NCBI RefSeq assembly: GCF_013141695.1
Contig: NZ_WHNY01000075.1
Span: 1-64,000, forward strand
Source: Paenibacillus plantarum
Lineage (GTDB): Bacteria; Bacillota; Bacilli; Paenibacillales; NBRC-103111
DNA: 64,000 nt
Direction of reading: 5' to 3'
Made by a program: the position numbers and the translations under genes. The notes below the pieces were generated by a model, which searched no databases, was not told the origin of the DNA, and worked only from the letters and a program-made list of their open reading frames with translations. Below, piece after piece: positions 34,974-43,289 of the stretch (the first letter of the stretch is position 1; the number at the start of each line of letters is the position of its first letter).

Positions 34974-37900
34974 ATGCGTAGTTTGAAAAAAATGGTTTCA
35001 TCTGTATCGATGATGGCAATCGTTCTTAGTTTGTGGAGTCCTGGTGTTTCGAGTGCAGCAACACCAATCGGTGATGCCAATTCATCCATTTTTGGTCCAA
35101 ATGTGTATGTATTTGATCCTGATATGCCTGCAGCTGACATTCAGAGTGCTGTGAATGCGGTGTTCACAAGACAGGAGTCCAATGAATTTGGTTCGGAAAG
35201 AGATGCTTTTCTTTTTAAACCGGGAACGTATAATGGCAATTACTTTATTGGGTTTAACACACAAGCTTCAGGGCTCGGGCTCAATCCAGATGATGTGCTG
35301 ATCAATGGCGGTCTGAATGTGAATGCGGATTGGGATAATGGGAATGCGACACGAAATTTTTGGCGGGGGATAGAAAATCTGAGCATTAATCCAACTTTCA
35401 ATTATACACCGCCAGCGCCAGCGCATTTCTCAGCAGGGACAACGCAAATCGCGGTTTCACAAGCAGCACCACTAAGGCGTTTGCATATTAAAGGGAAATT
35501 AAATTTGTTCGATTTTGATTCGGGGTGGGGCGCAGGATGGGCAAGTGGCGGCTTCCTCGCGGACTCCATCGTAGATGGTCAAGTAACACCGGCTTCACAG
35601 CAACAATGGTTCTCGCGAAACAGTCAGTGGTCGAGTTGGTCCAATGGGGTTTGGAACATGGTGTTCGTCGGTGACAAGAATACGCCAACTGGAAACTTTC
35701 CGGATCCGCCTTATACAGTAGTCGAGAAGACGCCAGTCATAAGAGAGAAGCCGTATCTCTATATCAATAACGCGAATGAATATCAAGTATTCGTCCCGTC
35801 ACTTTCTCAGAATACACAAGGTGCAAGCTGGGCAAATGGCGCAACACCAGGTAATTCCATCAGTATCGATCAATTCTATATTGTACGTGCAGATGTGCCC
35901 GCAACAACGAGTGCTACGAATATCAATGCTGCATTGGCGAATGGCAAGAATTTGCTCTTTACGCCAGGAATTTATCACATTGATGATACAATTCGTATCA
36001 ATAATGCGAATACAGTTGTGTTGGGCATCGGGATGCCGACGCTCATTCCAACGACAGATAAGCCAGCGATGACAATTGCTGATGTGGATGGCGTGAAGCT
36101 GGCAGGATTGCTGTATGAGGCGGGGCCAAATGCAACCTCGTCGTTATTAGAAGTCGGACCAACGGGCAGTTCATTAGATCACGCAGCTAACCCAACCTCG
36201 TTGCATGACTTATTTTTCCGTACTGGCGGAGCTGTTGTTGGGGAAAATAAAGCACAAATGACCATTAACAGCGATGACATCATTGGTGATCATTTCTGGA
36301 TGTGGCGTGCTGACCACGGTGCAGGTGCAGGTTGGACAGAGAATGTTTCGACCAATGGTCTCATTGTAAATGGTGATGATGTTACCTTGTACGGTTTATT
36401 TAATGAGCATCACAATGAGTATCAAACCCTATGGAATGGGAACGGCGGTCGCGTTTACTTCTATCAGTCCGAGATTCCCTATGATGTTCCTAATCAAGCG
36501 GCTTGGATGGACGGAAGCAAGAATGGATATGCCTCTTATAAAGTAGCTGATACCGTTACGACCCATGAAGCTTGGGGACTTGGGGTGTACTCTTATTTCC
36601 GAGATGCAGCGGTGAAGTTGGAAAATGCCATCGAAGTGCCGAATACGGCAGGCGTCAAAATTCATCATGCGACAACCATTTGGTTAAATGGTACAGCGGG
36701 CAGTGAAATCACACACATTATTAATGGTATCGGCGGTCGTGTGTACGGGACATCAGGCAGCGCTCAAAGACAAACGATTAACTTCTACGGGACAGATGCT
36801 GGGGATACGGAAGCACCGAGCGTGCCTACTAATTTGGTCCTTAAAGAGACAGCGGCACATGATCGTGTCAAAATTGGATGGACCGCATCGACAGATAACC
36901 TCAATGTCACTGGTTATGATGTTTATCGTGATGGGACGCTCATTGGCCACACAACTACGGCTGAGTATCTGGACACTACAGTAAAACCACTGACAACTTA
37001 CAGCTACACAGTGAAAGCCAAAGATGGTGGAAACAATGTGTCCGCGTTAAGTGCGGCGTTAAGCGTAACAACGCCGAAGAGAGCCTTAGATCGCTCTGCA
37101 TGGACAGCAACCTCGACATCAGCGGATCCAGCAGCAAACCTCATAGATGGTGATATGGGTACGCGCTGGAGCGCAGGCAAACCGATGGCGCCAACGCCAG
37201 AGCAATCGTTCACCATTGATATGAAGGTACCTACAAGTATCAATAGCATTGAGTTGGATTCTACAGGCAGCAATAATGACTATGCACGGGGTTATGCGTT
37301 ATACGTATCCAATGATGGTGCAACTTGGGGCAGTCCGATCGCCACGGGAGTGGGCAGCAACAAGCTAATCACCATTGATTTTGCTCCACAGGTGACGAGA
37401 TTCTTCAAAGTTGTTCAAACAGGAACGAATTCCAGCTGGTGGTCTGTTCATGAAGTGAGAGTGTACGGGTCCGTACCTGCATCAGCTTCCATAGTGGGAC
37501 CTACGACAGTCACAAGCGGGCAATCATTTGAGACGACGATAAATTTGTCTGATGTTGTTTCCAGTGTGTATGCACAAGATATTCAATTGTCTTATGACGC
37601 TGGATTGCTTGAATTTGACTCGGTGGAATCATTAAATCCTGCCATTACGATCATTGGTCAAAAGGTTGGAGCAGGACATATCCGCATCCTGACAGCGAAT
37701 TTGGCTGGTGGTGATGTCAACGGACCGTTGATGCTACTACATTGGAAGGCGTTAGCGCCAAGTGACGATGTGTCCACAACGATCGTATTAGACAGTCTTG
37801 CCTTAGCTGATTTGCAGACGGCAACGAACCTTGGTTCAGCATCGGAAGTGATTCTGGTGAAAGCGATCGTCGATCTGTCGATTCTGAATAGTAAGATTGC

Positions 37901-38291
37901 TGCGGCGCAATCCTTGTATGATGCCGCAACAGAAGGTTATAGCAGTGGTCAATACGCTCCAGGAGCGAAAGCTGCCCTCCAGACTGCGATCGACGCTGCA
38001 AGAAGTGTTGCTGCGAATGTGGCGGTTACGAAACCGCAAGTGACGCAAGCGATAGCGAATCTGCAACAAGCTTTAGATGTCTTTGACTCGCTGAGATACG
38101 TTGGCGATCCAGGAGATCTGAATAATGATGGTATCCTCTCCGTCATAGATTTGGCAAACGTCGCAGCGGCTTACGGCAAAACATCCGCAGATACAGATTG
38201 GGCACAGTTCAAGAAAGCTGACTTCAACAGGGATGGCAAAGTGGATCTGGTTGATTTGGCTGCTGTGGCACAACGTATTCTGCAACAGTAA
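34974..38291 (+). CDS. secreted beta-helix enzyme with FN3, F5/8-type CBM, cohesin-like and dockerin modules
   Basis: A 1105-residue secreted protein. A signal peptide (to about residue 29, VSSAA) is followed by a right-handed beta-helix region (about 30-605). This resembles large actinobacterial and Paenibacillus proteins often labelled coagulation factor 5/8 domain proteins, with NVYVFDPDMPAADIQSAVNA, LLFTPGIYHIDDTI and DVPNQAAWMDG. Next come a fibronectin III domain (about 612-700), an F5/8-type carbohydrate-binding domain (about 703-832), a cohesin-like domain (about 835-960), a helical FIVAR-like spacer (about 965-1040), and a C-terminal dockerin (about 1043-1105) with two calcium loops (DLNNDGILSVID and DFNRDGKVDLVD). 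The catalytic activity is not established; a polysaccharide hydrolase or lyase is likely. The next gene encodes a cohesin-SLH protein that could hold it on the cell wall. Confidence 0.85.
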   Translation: MRSLKKMVSSVSMMAIVLSLWSPGVSSAATPIGDANSSIFGPNVYVFDPDMPAADIQSAVNAVFTRQESNEFGSERDAFLFKPGTYNGNYFIGFNTQASGLGLNPDDVLINGGLNVNADWDNGNATRNFWRGIENLSINPTFNYTPPAPAHFSAGTTQIAVSQAAPLRRLHIKGKLNLFDFDSGWGAGWASGGFLADSIVDGQVTPASQQQWFSRNSQWSSWSNGVWNMVFVGDKNTPTGNFPDPPYTVVEKTPVIREKPYLYINNANEYQVFVPSLSQNTQGASWANGATPGNSISIDQFYIVRADVPATTSATNINAALANGKNLLFTPGIYHIDDTIRINNANTVVLGIGMPTLIPTTDKPAMTIADVDGVKLAGLLYEAGPNATSSLLEVGPTGSSLDHAANPTSLHDLFFRTGGAVVGENKAQMTINSDDIIGDHFWMWRADHGAGAGWTENVSTNGLIVNGDDVTLYGLFNEHHNEYQTLWNGNGGRVYFYQSEIPYDVPNQAAWMDGSKNGYASYKVADTVTTHEAWGLGVYSYFRDAAVKLENAIEVPNTAGVKIHHATTIWLNGTAGSEITHIINGIGGRVYGTSGSAQRQTINFYGTDAGDTEAPSVPTNLVLKETAAHDRVKIGWTASTDNLNVTGYDVYRDGTLIGHTTTAEYLDTTVKPLTTYSYTVKAKDGGNNVSALSAALSVTTPKRALDRSAWTATSTSADPAANLIDGDMGTRWSAGKPMAPTPEQSFTIDMKVPTSINSIELDSTGSNNDYARGYALYVSNDGATWGSPIATGVGSNKLITIDFAPQVTRFFKVVQTGTNSSWWSVHEVRVYGSVPASASIVGPTTVTSGQSFETTINLSDVVSSVYAQDIQLSYDAGLLEFDSVESLNPAITIIGQKVGAGHIRILTANLAGGDVNGPLMLLHWKALAPSDDVSTTIVLDSLALADLQTATNLGSASEVILVKAIVDLSILNSKIAAAQSLYDAATEGYSSGQYAPGAKAALQTAIDAARSVAANVAVTKPQVTQAIANLQQALDVFDSLRYVGDPGDLNNDGILSVIDLANVAAAYGKTSADTDWAQFKKADFNRDGKVDLVDLAAVAQRILQQ

Positions 38292-38337
38292 GATTTTGTT
38301 TATTAATAACGCGTAAGCAAGGTTAAGCAAGTTTAAC

Positions 38338-38381
38338 ATCGCCCGTCATGATACATTTCGTATAGTTTCATGGCGGGTGAT
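38338..38381 (+). terminator. stem-loop between the dockerin enzyme and the cohesin-SLH gene
   Basis: A 14-bp stem (38338-38351 with 38368-38381) with one G-T pair and a 16-base loop, without a clear T run. It may attenuate rather than stop transcription into the anchor gene. Confidence 0.5.
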
Positions 38382-38439
38382 CTTCATTGTACGGGAATGA
38401 ATCGTTCTGAGTTCTGAGTGCTGAGGGAGGACATCGAAC

Positions 38440-39480
38440 ATGTTTTTGCGAAAATGGATGAAAATAAGCTTTGTACTAGTACTCTTTATAAGTTGGATTC
38501 TTCCTACAACTAGTTGGGCCTCTGAGGCCGATGAATCAGGCACATTTACGATGAAGGTTTCAACACTCATGCCGAATCAAGGTGACACCATTGAAGTGGT
38601 CATTGCGGGACAACAATTGACTGATGTCTATGCTTTCGAAATTAATTTGGAGTATGATCCTACAAGGTTAACATTCATAGATGCCAAATCCGATGTACCT
38701 GGGTTCTCTGTACCACCGAGTGTGAAGAATTCACATATTCAGCTTGCGCATACAAAGGTTGGAAAAGGGAAAGGATTTGAAGGTGAGCAATCCCTATTCA
38801 AGTTGCATTTTCAAGCGATCCAGAATGGAAACAATGAACTCACACTAAGCAGTGTGAAGATTGTAGATTCCAATCTTGGTAACTTTACGAAGCAAATAAA
38901 TGCGAAATCCACACTTACGATACATCATCCATATGCTTTCGACGATCTTGATTCCTTCGATTGGGCGGTGGAGGCGATTGAAGATTTGGCTTCCAAAGGG
39001 ATCGTGAATGGCACTGGTGAGAGGCAGTTCAGTCCTGATTCAGCGGTGACGCGTGCAGATTTCCTTGTGCTTTTGATGAGAGCGCTTGGCTTGAAGGGGA
39101 CAGTCGGCCAACCATTTGATGATATTGAAGCTGATGCTTATTATGCACAGCCTGTAGCTATTGCAAGAAATTTGGGCATTGTGCAAGGAGACGAAGTGAA
39201 TCAATTTCATCCTAAAGCTTCGATTACGAGAGAAGATATGATGGTGCTCACAGATCGAGCATTACGCGTATCGAATCATCTCACCCTTGTAGGAGATCAA
39301 TCGGATCTAACTATATTTGAAGACGTCTCGTTGATATCTGATTATGCGTTCGCAAGTGTTGCTACGCTGGTTAAAATAGGGCTGGTACATGGCTACGCGA
39401 ATCAAGTGTTTCCACAGGATACGACGAATCGTGCACAGGCTGCAGTTCTGATCTATAATTTATTAACTTATATCAAGTGA
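38440..39480 (+). CDS. cohesin-SLH cell-surface anchoring protein
   Basis: A 346-residue secreted protein with GGGAGG before the ATG and a signal peptide (to about residue 28, TTSWAS). The first part (about 33-165) is a cohesin-like beta-sandwich (GDTIEVVIAGQQLTDVYAFEINLEYDPTRLTFIDA...). The rest holds three SLH modules (about 170-345; for example KGIVNGTGERQFSPDSAVTRADF). This arrangement is that of small cellulosome anchoring proteins. With the dockerin-bearing enzyme encoded just upstream it makes a two-component system for fixing an enzyme to the wall. The binding specificity is inferred from gene neighbourhood only. Confidence 0.85.
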   Translation: MFLRKWMKISFVLVLFISWILPTTSWASEADESGTFTMKVSTLMPNQGDTIEVVIAGQQLTDVYAFEINLEYDPTRLTFIDAKSDVPGFSVPPSVKNSHIQLAHTKVGKGKGFEGEQSLFKLHFQAIQNGNNELTLSSVKIVDSNLGNFTKQINAKSTLTIHHPYAFDDLDSFDWAVEAIEDLASKGIVNGTGERQFSPDSAVTRADFLVLLMRALGLKGTVGQPFDDIEADAYYAQPVAIARNLGIVQGDEVNQFHPKASITREDMMVLTDRALRVSNHLTLVGDQSDLTIFEDVSLISDYAFASVATLVKIGLVHGYANQVFPQDTTNRAQAAVLIYNLLTYIK

Positions 39481-39507
39481 CGATTTTATGGGAGAAAGCA
39501 GCAGTTG

Positions 39508-39545
39508 AAAGAACCTTGAGACACTCGTCTCAGGTTCTTTTTGTT
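39508..39545 (+). terminator. terminator of the cohesin-SLH gene
   Basis: A stem of 14-15 bp (AAAGAACCTTGAGAC with GTCTCAGGTTCTTT) around a 4-base loop, followed by a T run. Confidence 0.88.
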
Positions 39546-39670
39546 TGTGGAGAGCGGCATATTGCCCTTTGCTGTCGCTAGATTGCAATATTTGTAAGCA
39601 ACATACGCGAACAACTTGTGGTAAAATGGGGAAATCGGCTTAAAATCAAGAGGTATGAGGTGAACCGTTT

Positions 39671-41545
39671 TTGCTGCAATTATCATCCTATAAAAGAAAG
39701 ACCTTCCGCAACACGATTCAAAATGTTCTTCAAGTAGTCGTGAGCAGCGAGAAGCTGACTTTGTATACGTTCTTTGCAATTCTATGGAAGTCCCAGCTCT
39801 TGCTGGCAGCTCTTCATGCTCCAGATATGGCAGGGATTAATATTGGCAAAATGTATTTCACCATCCCGCCTGTCATGTCGCATCTTATGTTTATCGTATT
39901 TGTCGTAGCCTTTGGACTATTCTTCAAAAAAAGAGGCCGTCGCAACTATTTGATCAGTGTACAGGTGCTGTTTAGTTTAGTATTGTTTTGCGATTTAGTG
40001 TATTACAGAGCCTATTCAGCGTTTCTATCGCTTCGCTTCCTTGCTCATCCCAATGGATTTAATCCTCTCGATTATAATCTGTGGACATTTATACGCGCGT
40101 TTGATTTATGGTTCTTTGTGGATCTTGTGGTGATTGCTGCGGTTGCACTGTTTCGCTTTAGAAACTCACCAATTCTATCCCGTCGACGTGAAAACAAAAG
40201 GCAGCCGATTCTGGCAGCTCTGCTGATCATCCTTGCTGTGGGTGTTGTTTCCTACGAACACTATCGTATTGATGTTAAGAATACGACGAATGGCGAGATG
40301 ATGTTCTTTAATCTGAGCTGGGCTCCCTTTCAATCCATGTCAGATATGTCACCGATTGGCTATCATCTGTATGATGGGATACGGCTGTTCGGTGCATCGA
40401 ACAGTATCAAGCTTGCTGATCAAGAACGTACAGAAGTGCAGGAGTGGTTAAAAGGAAACGCAGAAAGCCTTCCGGATAATAACTACAAAGGGATGTTTCA
40501 AGGGAAGAATCTCATTGTCATCCAGGTAGAATCACTAGAAAACTTCGTTATTGGTGAAAAGGTGAATGGACAGGAAATTACGCCGAACCTAAACCGTATA
40601 CTAGGCAATAGTTTATATTTCAACCAATTCTATGAGCAGGTTAACAATGGGACGAGCTCAGATAGCGATTTGCTGACGACGACATCTGTGTACCCCATTC
40701 GATCGGGTGCGAATTTCTTTCGGTATCCAACCAACACATATAACTCGTTGCCAAAGTTAATGGAAGGTATGGGTTATCAGACGATTTCCACGCATTCGGA
40801 ACCTGCGGGCAGCTGGAATTGGGTTGAGGCCCATCACAATATCGGGTACCAAACGAGTTGGGACCTACGTAAATATAAGGAAGACGATACTGTCGGTCTT
40901 GGTTTATCGGATGAGTCCTACCTCCGTCAGCTTGGGGACAAAATGGCAACTGTCCAATCCCCGTTCATGCTGCATGTCATTACATTGTCTAGCCATGGCC
41001 CCTTCGATTTGCCGGCGAAAACGAGATCGCTTCAGCTCGATCCAAGCTTGGATAAGACGATCATGGGTGCCTACTTTCAAGCAATCAATTACACAGACAA
41101 GCAGATTGGTGCATTCCTTGACAAGTTGGATCAATTAGGGATATTAGATCAATCAGTAGTTGCGATATATGGGGATCATACAGGTGTGCATAAGTACTAT
41201 CAAGACCAGGTTGATGCGATTCCTGCCTTAGAAAATGAAGCCTGGAGAACGCATTCGCTGCAGCTCCCGTTCATGATTTACAGCAAAGGCATGCAAGGGG
41301 AGAAGATTCCCACCATCGGGGGGCAAATCGACATCTTACCTACACTTGCCTATGTGATGGGCGTAGATAAGGCGAAATTCGAGTCAACCGCGATGGGCAA
41401 AATCCTCGTGAATACGAATCGAAATTTCACCATTCTCAACAATGGTACGCTGGTTGGTGAACCGCAGGATGCTGAGAAAAACCATATTCTGCGATCGTTC
41501 CAAATCGCGGATTGGCTGCATGAAAGCAATTATTTTGCGGAATAG
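39671..41545 (+). CDS. LtaS-like lipoteichoic acid synthase family protein
   Basis: A 624-residue protein from TTG, with GAGGTGA nine bases upstream. Five hydrophobic segments lie in about 40-215, followed by an extracellular sulfatase-fold domain. Motifs: the metal-ligand block VIQVESLENFVIG, the nucleophile loop NNGTSSDSD (325-333), and the ligand block YGDHTGVHKYY. The family transfers glycerol phosphate from phosphatidylglycerol to build lipoteichoic acid at the outer membrane face. Aligned to Staphylococcus aureus LtaS (KTSDSE), Ser329 rather than Thr would sit at the nucleophile position. There are usually several paralogs in Paenibacillus (synthase, primase), and I cannot tell which this is. 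Confidence 0.88.
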   Translation: MLQLSSYKRKTFRNTIQNVLQVVVSSEKLTLYTFFAILWKSQLLLAALHAPDMAGINIGKMYFTIPPVMSHLMFIVFVVAFGLFFKKRGRRNYLISVQVLFSLVLFCDLVYYRAYSAFLSLRFLAHPNGFNPLDYNLWTFIRAFDLWFFVDLVVIAAVALFRFRNSPILSRRRENKRQPILAALLIILAVGVVSYEHYRIDVKNTTNGEMMFFNLSWAPFQSMSDMSPIGYHLYDGIRLFGASNSIKLADQERTEVQEWLKGNAESLPDNNYKGMFQGKNLIVIQVESLENFVIGEKVNGQEITPNLNRILGNSLYFNQFYEQVNNGTSSDSDLLTTTSVYPIRSGANFFRYPTNTYNSLPKLMEGMGYQTISTHSEPAGSWNWVEAHHNIGYQTSWDLRKYKEDDTVGLGLSDESYLRQLGDKMATVQSPFMLHVITLSSHGPFDLPAKTRSLQLDPSLDKTIMGAYFQAINYTDKQIGAFLDKLDQLGILDQSVVAIYGDHTGVHKYYQDQVDAIPALENEAWRTHSLQLPFMIYSKGMQGEKIPTIGGQIDILPTLAYVMGVDKAKFESTAMGKILVNTNRNFTILNNGTLVGEPQDAEKNHILRSFQIADWLHESNYFAE

Positions 41546-41553
41546 ATGAAATG

Positions 41554-41586
41554 AGAAGAGCTAAGCGGATGCTTAGCTCTTCTTTG
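41554..41586 (+). terminator. terminator of the LtaS-like gene
   Basis: A perfect 13-bp stem (AGAAGAGCTAAGC and its complement) with a 4-base loop, followed by TTTG. Confidence 0.85.
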
Positions 41587-41696
41587 TGGCGCGGCGAGAT
41601 ATGGGGATTCGAGTTTCTCACACATTCTTCACGCCATGCTCCTTTTCCACGCTATCCAAGCCATCCACCCGATCCTCGTGATCCAAGCCATCCACA

Positions 41697-41851
41697 GCCA
41701 ACCATGCTATCCTCTCGCACCTCGTCATCCGAGCCATCCAAGGCCAACCATGCTATCCTCACGATTCTCGTCATCCAAGCCATCCAAGGCCAAGCATGCT
41801 ATCCTCGCACCTCGTCATCTAATCCTTCCAAGGCCAACCATGCTATCCTCC
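41697..41851. repeat. 46-bp tandem repeat, four copies
   Basis: The core GCCAACCATGCTATCCTC starts at 41697, 41743, 41789 (one mismatch) and 41833, giving periods of 46, 46 and 44 bp. The linker has CTCGTCATCC and CATCCAAG in most copies. Related shorter CATCCA motifs extend back to about 41650. Confidence 0.85.
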
Positions 41852-41866
41852 CCAGCGGGAGCGTGA

Positions 41867-42055
41867 TTAACTGTAAAAAGTACAGCTAATTTAGTGCTTT
41901 TGGGTTCGGAAATTGAATTAGATGTAAAATATGTAGTTAATTAGTGTGCTTATATTATTTTTGAGCAAAATCATCAGTATTAGCTGTATATTTTCCAGTT
42001 ATTCTTCTGAAATCGCCGAAATGATGAAATTTAACTGTTGGTTTTCCATTTATTT
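41867..42055. repeat. four-element palindromic repeat, locus 2
   Basis: Elements start at 41867, 41918, 41980 and 42031 (offsets 51, 62, 51). The third reads TTAGCTGTATATTTTCCAGT, almost identical to the fourth element at loci 3 and 4. Confidence 0.75.
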
Positions 42056-42178
42056 GAAATTTTAAGAAGAAGAGTTAGCTAGTTGGAGATCCTGAATTAG
42101 GTAAAGTAGCTGGAGTAGTTGGGTTGCAGTATGAGCTAAATTAGCATGAAACGGGTTAAGCACTTTATGAAATATAAC

Positions 42179-42213
42179 GAAAGCCCAGCCCACATTCATG
42201 GGGCTGGGCTTTC
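42179..42213 (-). terminator. terminator of the lipoprotein gene
   Basis: Stem AAAGCCCAGCCC / GGGCTGGGCTTT around an 8-base loop. It lies 15 bp after the lipoprotein stop and is symmetrical, so it may serve both strands. Confidence 0.75.
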
Positions 42214-42228
42214 TTATGGAGAAGATGC

Positions 42229-42771
42229 TTATTTCACTTCGGTAAGAAGGAATTTATCGTTCACTTTTTTCGTTGTATAAGTAGCGCCATCTTTCGTTGT
42301 GAACTTCACAAGCTCAGGCGTGTTGGCTTTATCGAAAGTAATTTCCTCTTTTTTTGTTTCTAAAATATTGGAAGCGAAGTATGATTTGGTGTTCGTTACG
42401 TATGTTGTACCAGCCTTCGTGTCTGTTACATAATGATTTACTAGAGGATCGAGCATCGCGGCATCGACGTAGCTAGCAAGAAACTTTTTAGCTGTTTCTT
42501 TATCAGTTGCAGCAATCGGATTAACAACGAAAGCGCCGTCTGCTGATTTTGCTTCAGCGAACAAGTAATCTACTTTTTCACGTGCAATTCTAGCAGCGAT
42601 ATAGCCTTTCATGTTTGTTGCATCTTGCGTTACTGCTGCTGTTGCTTGTGGAGCTGCAGTTGCTGACGCAGCAGGAGTAGGAGAAGTTGTAGAATCTTTG
42701 GAAGTACAAGCAACGCCTGTAACTGCCATAGTTAGTATAAGAAGCCCTGCAGCTGTTTTCTTCAATGTCAT
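42229..42771 (-). CDS. small lipoprotein of unknown function
   Basis: A 180-residue protein from the ATG at 42771, which follows GATGAGGTG; the frame extends 219 bases upstream but without a ribosome site. The N-terminus is a lipoprotein signal with lipobox VTGVAC (Cys about 21). An Ala/Thr/Pro-rich linker follows, then a globular domain of about 125 residues (IAARIAREKVDYLFAEAK to the C-terminal KVNDKFLLTEVK) that I do not recognise. It should be tethered to the outer face of the membrane. It is a single gene with its own terminator. Confidence 0.8.
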   Translation of the reverse strand: MTLKKTAAGLLILTMAVTGVACTSKDSTTSPTPAASATAAPQATAAVTQDATNMKGYIAARIAREKVDYLFAEAKSADGAFVVNPIAATDKETAKKFLASYVDAAMLDPLVNHYVTDTKAGTTYVTNTKSYFASNILETKKEEITFDKANTPELVKFTTKDGATYTTKKVNDKFLLTEVK

Positions 42772-43289
42772 TGGGTACACCTCATCATTATTTATCTGCT
42801 GGCTTATATTGTTAAATAAACCGAATTCTATGCTAATTAGGATGGCCAGCAAGATAAAAATATAAACGATAAGTGTGGGAAATGCAACCATGAGAGCACG
42901 TGATTGTGCAGGGAAATGCTGGTTTTCGTTAATAAAAGTGATGGAAACGCTTATAATTGTGACGATTTGAAGAGGGATTAGATTTGACATTTTATAATAA
43001 CTGGTTTTGATGTATCTAAAATGAATGATTTTTACCTTTATTTACAAATAATTGGTTTTTGAAGCGTTAAATGCGTCTATTTGTTGTCCAAATTTCGAAT
43101 TTAGTTAGCGGTCATGGGAATTTCAAGCCCCGCGGCCCAGAGATCGTCGATAAAATCGACTAACGCGGTCGAAAAGGAGGCCCGCGGCCTTGAATCAGGG
43201 TACTGTATTCAACAGAAAAACTGGATGCTTCTACAAACGACTACATGTAGAAAATCCAGTTTTATGTGTGAATGTCCATAAGGGTCACC
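42772..43289. other. 518-bp gap between lipoprotein and UDP-sugar operon
   Basis: It holds the lipoprotein promoter region (A/T-rich, 42780-42900), an imperfect GC-rich inverted repeat around two CCGCGG cores (about 43123-43195), and the terminator of the UDP-sugar operon at 43216-43263. No gene seen. Confidence 0.5.
43216..43263 (-). terminator. terminator of the UDP-sugar operon
   Basis: On the minus strand, AAAACTGGAT and ATCCAGTTTTT arms are extended by an inner TTCTACA/TGTAGAA pair and followed by T residues. Confidence 0.75.

Larger units (their letters stand above)
41546..42228. other. 683-bp convergent gap with terminators, 46-bp tandem repeat and palindromic locus 2
   Basis: It holds the plus-strand terminator at 41554-41586, four copies of a 44-46-bp repeat (41697-41851) and the four-element palindromic locus (41867-42055). 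The minus-strand terminator of the lipoprotein gene is at 42179-42213. Frames through the 46-bp repeat are repeat artefacts. Confidence 0.75.

Noticed and set aside
34711-35019. 102-codon minus-strand frame in the divergent promoter region
   Set aside because: It overlaps the start of the beta-helix enzyme gene on the other strand and has no start signal or homology.
42772-42990. longer N-terminus for the lipoprotein at 42229
   Set aside because: The extension adds a second hydrophobic stretch without a ribosome site, whereas the ATG at 42771 has a good site and is followed by a perfect lipoprotein signal.
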